Assembly: GCA_964587655.1 (NCBI GenBank)
Contig: CAZPMT010000175.1
Coordinates: 1 to 9,168 of the forward strand
DNA from: CAZPMT01 sp964587655
Lineage (GTDB): Bacteria > Hydrogenedentota > Hydrogenedentia > Hydrogenedentales > SLHB01
Length of the DNA: 9,168 nucleotides
Direction: 5' to 3'
The stretch's first letter is position 1. The number at the start of each line of letters is the position of its first letter. The translations under genes and the position numbers were made by a program. Positions 5,314-9,168 of this stretch are shown here, piece by piece. Under the pieces are notes generated by a model, which saw nothing but the letters and a program-made list of their open reading frames with translations, ran no database searches and was not told the DNA's origin.

Positions 5314-8019
5314 TCAATTCCCAGGGGAGGCTTCGATCCGCACCGCGCAGACCTTAAACTCAGGAATTCGCGCCACGGGATCGAGCGCCGCGATGGTAAG
5401 GGCGTTGGCGGGATGTTCTTTGAAGTGAAACGCCAGGAATACCGTGCCTCGGATGATGTTCTCCGTGACTCTCACCGGCACTTCAATACGGCCGCGCCGG
5501 GAACGGACCGACACGCAGTCACCCTGGCGGACGCCAAGTGCGCCGGCGTCTTGCGCGTTGAGTTCGAGAGTGCCGTGCGGAACTCGATCGTCGAGCACCT
5601 CGCACCGGCGCGTCATTGTCCCCGTATGGAAGTGTTCGAGAATGCGCCCCGTCGTCAAGACAAAAGGATATTCCGCATCGGGCATTTCCTCCGGCGGGAT
5701 GAAGTGAACCGCATGGAACTTGCCTTTCCCTCGAGTAAAGCCATCCTTGTGCAGGTACTTCGTGCCGGGATGATCCGGGTTCGGACACGGCCATTGCAGG
5801 CCGACGCTCTCAATCCGCTCGAAGGTTATCCCGCCGTAGATCGGTGTCAGCGCCGCGATCTCTTTCAGCACGTCTGCCGCGTCCGTAAAGTCCATCGGCG
5901 ATCCCATGCGCCCGGCCACGTCGCAGATGATCCGCCAATCGTCGCGCGCCTGCCCCGGCGGCGCCACGGCGGCGCGGATGCGTTGCACGCGGCGTTCCGT
6001 GTTGGTGAAGGTCCCGTTCTTCTCGGCGAACGAATATGCGGGCAACACGACGTCCGCCAGTTCGGCGGTCTCGCTCAGAAAGATGTCCTGCACCACGAGG
6101 AAATCCAGCGACTCGAGGGCCGCCTGAACATGGTGCATATCGGGGTCGCTCAACATCGGATTCTCGCCCATGATATATACGCCGCGGATCTTTCTTTCGA
6201 CGGCCGCATTGAGAATCTCGACCACGGTCAAGCCGGGTTTGTCCGAAAGTTGCGCATTCCACGCTTTTTCGAACTTCGCGCGGATAACGGGATCGTCGAC
6301 GCGCTGGTATCCGCTGTAGAGGTTGGGCAACGCGCCCATGTCGCATGCGCCTTGAACGTTGTTCTGGCCCCGCAACGGGTTCACGCCCGCGCACTCCTTG
6401 CCCACGTTGCCCGTAAGCATCGCGAGATTCGCAACCGACAACACATTGTCGGTTCCGGTGGTGTGTTGCGTGATCCCCATTGAATAGACGATGGCCGCGC
6501 TCGGCGCCGAAGCGTAGAGGCGCGCGGCGCGCCGGATATCTTCCGCGGGCACGCCGGTGATTGTGGCCGCCCGATCCGGGGGATACTCCTTCACGACCTC
6601 GCGCAACGCCTCAAGATCTTCCGTACGCGCGGCAATGAATTCCTTGTTCTCGAGTCCCTCTTCCAGGATGACGTTCATCAGGCCGTTGAGCAGCGCCACG
6701 TCCGTTCCCGACCGGTGCGGCAAATAGATGTCGGCGATGCTCGCAAGGGAGATCCGGCGCGGGTCGGCGACCACAAGCTTCGTGGCGCCCGAGCGAACCG
6801 CCTGGCGGATCAGGATGCCAATCACGGGATGACACTCGGTCGTGTTTGATCCGATAACGAAAATGAGCGGCGTGCGCCGCAGTTCCTCGATGCTATTGGT
6901 CATTGCGCCGCTGCCGAACGCCCGAGCCAGGCCCGCCACGGTCGAGGCGTGGCACAACCGCGCGCAATGGTCCACGTTGTTCGTGCCCAGGACCGCGCGC
7001 GCGAACTTCTGCATCACGTAGTTGTCTTCGTTGGTCGTTTTCGCGGAACTAAGACATGCCAGCGCGTCAGGTCCCGATTGTTTCTTGATCTCGATCAATC
7101 GCGCGGCCACAAGGTCGAGCGCCTCGTCCCACGAAGCAGACCGAAAGCTCCCGTTCTCGCGAATCAACGGCGTGGTCAAGCGATCCCCCTTGGTGACAAA
7201 ATCCATGCCGAACCGCCCTTTGATGCACGTGTTCCCGTCATTAGGCACTACACCAGGTTCACTGGTGACCCGGACGATACTACCGTTGTTCCGGCTTACG
7301 TTCAGGTCCAACTGACACCCAACACCGCAATACGGACACGTGGTGCGCGTCTTGACAAGGTCCTTCGCTTTCCCCTTGCCCACGGCGCCCCGCTCGTACA
7401 ATGCGCCGACCGGACACGCACCGATGCACTGGCCGCAGACTTCGCACGGCGAGGCGTACAACTCCACGTCAAACCCCGTCGTTACCTCGACGTCGCCCGC
7501 GCGCCCTTTCAGCGTCAACGCGTCGCACCCTTGAACTTCGGCGCAGACCTTCACGCACCGCTGACAGCGGACGCACTTCGATGGGTCGTACACGATGGCC
7601 TGATTGCCCGTCGTGTAATTCGGGGCGTCAGGCGGCAGCATCACCGAGGGATACCGCGATTCATCGACCCCGTACTCATAGGCATAATCCTGAAGGAGAC
7701 AGTCGCCATCCTTGTCGCAGGTGGCGCAACGCATGTTGTGCTCACTGATGAAGAGCTCGATGGCCGCTTTTCGCAGCACGCGAACAGGTTCCGTGTTTGT
7801 GCGGATAATCATTCCGGGTTCAGCGAGGCGGGTGCAGGCCGTGTGCAGGCCCTGCGCCCCCTCGATCTCGACCAAACAAAGGCGGCATGCGCCCGTGGGC
7901 GTTAGTCGTGGGTCGTAGCAGAGGTGTGGGATTGCAATGCCGTGCGCCAGCGCGGTTTCAAGAAGGGTCTGGCCGGGATGCGCCGTCACTTCGCGATCGT
8001 CAATTTGAAGTCGAATCAT
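5314..8019 (-). CDS. fdhA: Formate dehydrogenase catalytic subunit, NuoG-like fused type (Mo/W-bis-MGD, Cys form)
   Basis: This enzyme interconverts formate and CO2 and sends electrons through bound Fe-S clusters to a flavoprotein partner. At 901 aa it matches the length of soluble NAD(P)-linked FdhA proteins. In order: a [2Fe-2S] domain (Cys34, 45, 48, 62); a His-Cys [4Fe-4S] site (His94, Cys98, 101, 107); two ferredoxin-type [4Fe-4S] motifs (Cys149/152/155/159 and Cys192/195/198/202); the molybdopterin-domain cluster CPYCGVGC (228-235) with Cys265 and Lys267; the active-site segment CARLCHAST with Cys356-His357; GSNTTECHPV (390-399); PLRGQNNVQG with Arg550; and a C-terminal MopB dinucleotide-binding domain containing LEHFHTGTMTRR. 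Residue 356 is encoded by TGC, so it is not selenocysteine. No signal peptide or twin-Arg motif is visible, so it is cytoplasmic. The start ATG has only a weak ribosome-binding site. An alternative reading as plain NuoG is disfavoured by the formate-type active-site motifs. Confidence 0.92.
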   Translation of the reverse strand: MIRLQIDDREVTAHPGQTLLETALAHGIAIPHLCYDPRLTPTGACRLCLVEIEGAQGLHTACTRLAEPGMIIRTNTEPVRVLRKAAIELFISEHNMRCATCDKDGDCLLQDYAYEYGVDESRYPSVMLPPDAPNYTTGNQAIVYDPSKCVRCQRCVKVCAEVQGCDALTLKGRAGDVEVTTGFDVELYASPCEVCGQCIGACPVGALYERGAVGKGKAKDLVKTRTTCPYCGVGCQLDLNVSRNNGSIVRVTSEPGVVPNDGNTCIKGRFGMDFVTKGDRLTTPLIRENGSFRSASWDEALDLVAARLIEIKKQSGPDALACLSSAKTTNEDNYVMQKFARAVLGTNNVDHCARLCHASTVAGLARAFGSGAMTNSIEELRRTPLIFVIGSNTTECHPVIGILIRQAVRSGATKLVVADPRRISLASIADIYLPHRSGTDVALLNGLMNVILEEGLENKEFIAARTEDLEALREVVKEYPPDRAATITGVPAEDIRRAARLYASAPSAAIVYSMGITQHTTGTDNVLSVANLAMLTGNVGKECAGVNPLRGQNNVQGACDMGALPNLYSGYQRVDDPVIRAKFEKAWNAQLSDKPGLTVVEILNAAVERKIRGVYIMGENPMLSDPDMHHVQAALESLDFLVVQDIFLSETAELADVVLPAYSFAEKNGTFTNTERRVQRIRAAVAPPGQARDDWRIICDVAGRMGSPMDFTDAADVLKEIAALTPIYGGITFERIESVGLQWPCPNPDHPGTKYLHKDGFTRGKGKFHAVHFIPPEEMPDAEYPFVLTTGRILEHFHTGTMTRRCEVLDDRVPHGTLELNAQDAGALGVRQGDCVSVRSRRGRIEVPVRVTENIIRGTVFLAFHFKEHPANALTIAALDPVARIPEFKVCAVRIEASPGN

Positions 8020-8070
8020 GTCCGTGCGTTATCTTTCCCGCGCGTCCGCCGCGCGCTCACTGCCTTCATC

Positions 8071-8083
8071 CCGGCCCCGCCGG
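8071..8083 (-). other. Small GC hairpin in the fdhB-fdhA spacer
   Basis: CCGGC (8071-8075) and GCCGG (8079-8083) form a 5-bp GC stem with a 3-nt loop in the 84-bp gap between the two minus-strand genes. There is no following T-run in the direction of transcription. It may slightly affect mRNA processing or differential expression of the two subunits, or may be chance in GC-rich DNA. No other signal is evident in the gap. Confidence 0.2.
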
Positions 8084-8103
8084 TTGACATGGCTGGGCGT
8101 CCC

Positions 8104-9168
8104 TTACTCCGCTTCCACGCGTTTCTTGCGAGTCGTCTTCGGTTTCGCCGCGGGCGTCGCATCTGCCGCCGCGAGGGCTTCTTCAGCAACGGGTTTCTCT
8201 ATCTTCGGATACTTCCGCGCGGCGGCTTCGAGATCATTGGGCTCGACACTGATCGCGTTGAACCTGCACGTGTCCAGGCAGACGCCGCATTTCACGCAGG
8301 TGGTCTGATCAATGACATGAAGTTGCTTTCGGGCGCCCGAGATGGCCGTGACCGGACACTTCACCCGGCACAACCCGCAACCCGTGCACTCCGCGGGATG
8401 AATGAAATAGATAACGAGATTCTGGCAGGCGCCCGCCGGACACCGTTTCTCATTGATGTGCGCCTCGTATTCCTCGCGGAAATACCTGAGCGTGCTCAAT
8501 ACCGGATTCGGGGCCGTCTGGCCCAACCCGCAGAGCGATCCCGTCTTGACCACCGTCGCGAGTTGTTCTAGGAGTTCGACGTCGCCTTCCTGGCCGCGGC
8601 CCGCGCAGATCCGCGTCAGAATGTCCAACATGTGCCGAGTGCCCGCGCGGCACGGCACGCATTTCCCGCAGGATTCCTTCTGCACGAATTCGAGAAAGAA
8701 CCGGGCGATGTCAACGATGCACGTATTCTCGTCCATGACGATGAGGCCGCCCGATCCCATGATCGCCCCGACCTGCTTCATGGACTCGTAGTCTATCGGC
8801 AGGTCCAGGAATTGGGCCGGGACGCACCCGCCGGACGGTCCGCCCATCTGCGCCGCCTTGAAAAGCCGGTTGTTCGGAATGCCTCCGCCGATATCGAAGA
8901 CAATCTGCCGCAGCGTCGTGCCCATGGGCACTTCGACCAGCCCCGTGTTGTTCACCTTGCCCGCCAGCGCGAAGATCTTCGTGCCTTTGCTGTTTTCCGT
9001 GCCGATCGACCGGTACCAGTCCTGGCCGTTGAGAACAATCGCGGGGACGTTGGCGAAGGTCTCGACGTTGTTGATGTTCGTCGGTTTGCCGCGATAGCCC
9101 TTCTGGGCGGGAAACGGAGGCCGCGACCGTGGCATGCCGCGCTGGCCTTCGAGCGAGGCGATCAGGGC
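8104..9168 (-). CDS. NuoF/HydB-like NADH-binding flavoprotein subunit of formate dehydrogenase, N-terminus beyond window
   Basis: This protein family carries FMN, binds NAD(H) and passes electrons to or from the catalytic subunit through Fe-S clusters. The frame stays open to the window end at 9168 (354 residues visible), reading ALIASLEGQRG before the internal ATG at 9135, a segment that is typical NuoF sequence; the real start and the FMN/NAD Gly-rich loops are outside. Visible parts are KPTNINNVET, GGPSGG, the cluster motif SCGKCVPCRAGT with a fourth Cys in SLCGLG (Cys167/170/173 and 213 of the fragment), RCPAGAC (243-248), and two C-terminal ferredoxin motifs, CTGCGLCRVKC and CVKCGVCLDTC. 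That C-terminal ferredoxin extension is found in HydB/HndC-type subunits of bifurcating hydrogenases and related formate dehydrogenases, not in standard NuoF. The last 40 residues form an Ala/Lys/Glu-rich tail. A NuoE-like [2Fe-2S] subunit is expected just upstream, beyond 9168. Confidence 0.93.
   Translation of the reverse strand, partial: ALIASLEGQRGMPRSRPPFPAQKGYRGKPTNINNVETFANVPAIVLNGQDWYRSIGTENSKGTKIFALAGKVNNTGLVEVPMGTTLRQIVFDIGGGIPNNRLFKAAQMGGPSGGCVPAQFLDLPIDYESMKQVGAIMGSGGLIVMDENTCIVDIARFFLEFVQKESCGKCVPCRAGTRHMLDILTRICAGRGQEGDVELLEQLATVVKTGSLCGLGQTAPNPVLSTLRYFREEYEAHINEKRCPAGACQNLVIYFIHPAECTGCGLCRVKCPVTAISGARKQLHVIDQTTCVKCGVCLDTCRFNAISVEPNDLEAAARKYPKIEKPVAEEALAAADATPAAKPKTTRKKRVEAE

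Noticed and set aside
5149..6483. Long plus-strand open frame (444 codons) antisense to the formate dehydrogenase gene
   Set aside because: It has Arg/His-rich composition with no recognisable domain and lies opposite a gene with complete catalytic motifs. It is a typical antisense artefact of GC-rich coding DNA.
6949..6954. Possible selenocysteine at the formate dehydrogenase active site
   Set aside because: The codon is TGC for Cys356, followed by CAC (His357). No in-frame TGA is present, so no selenocysteine insertion is needed.
6949..7905. Plus-strand open frame (318 codons) antisense to the Fe-S region of the formate dehydrogenase
   Set aside because: No known motifs, Arg-rich composition, no ribosome-binding site, and fully covered by the well-supported opposite gene.
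5314..8019. Iron-only hydrogenase catalytic subunit, suggested by the N-terminal cluster pattern
   Set aside because: After the shared NuoG-like cluster region the protein continues into a molybdopterin oxidoreductase core, and H-cluster motifs are absent.

Overview
This is an ordinary GC-rich bacterial chromosomal window with tightly packed genes. It carries two chaperone genes, a phosphodiesterase gene, a two-gene sulfur-mobilisation cassette and, on the opposite strand, part of an NAD-linked formate dehydrogenase operon. I see no phage, transposase, CRISPR, tRNA or rRNA sequence. The source is probably an uncultured bacterium able to live anaerobically. The DnaK tail (acidic, ending DDDDKK), the SufS/SufU pair and the cysteine-type fused formate dehydrogenase fit several phyla. 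A PVC-like or Hydrogenedentota-like lineage is only a guess from general impression.

Plus strand, 1-5294. The window opens inside dnaK (about 195 N-terminal codons are missing). A 136-bp gap follows that holds a heptamer repeat with an inverted partner copy, then dnaJ, then 22 bp later a diverged glycerophosphodiester phosphodiesterase gene. These three may be co-transcribed. A good sigma70-type promoter (TTGACA, 17 bp, TACAGT) precedes sufS. Its stop codon overlaps the start of sufU in a TGATG arrangement, with a near-perfect Shine-Dalgarno sequence. SufS removes sulfur from cysteine as a persulfide and SufU accepts it for Fe-S cluster assembly.

Minus strand, 9168-5314. A NuoF/HydB-like flavoprotein subunit (N-terminal part beyond the window) is followed after 84 bp by a 901-residue formate dehydrogenase catalytic subunit with a NuoG-like N-terminal Fe-S region. 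Together they would pass electrons between formate/CO2 and NAD(H), possibly also ferredoxin. This operon converges on sufU with 19 bp between stop codons. A Fe-S-rich enzyme thus lies beside a sulfur donor system, though the two are transcribed separately.

Points worth a second look are a Leu in place of the normally invariant Arg in the adenine-binding loop of DnaK, the heptamer/inverted-repeat element between dnaK and dnaJ, substitutions in the phosphodiesterase, and the cysteine (not selenocysteine) formate dehydrogenase with a bifurcation-type partner. I do not find a clearly novel system.
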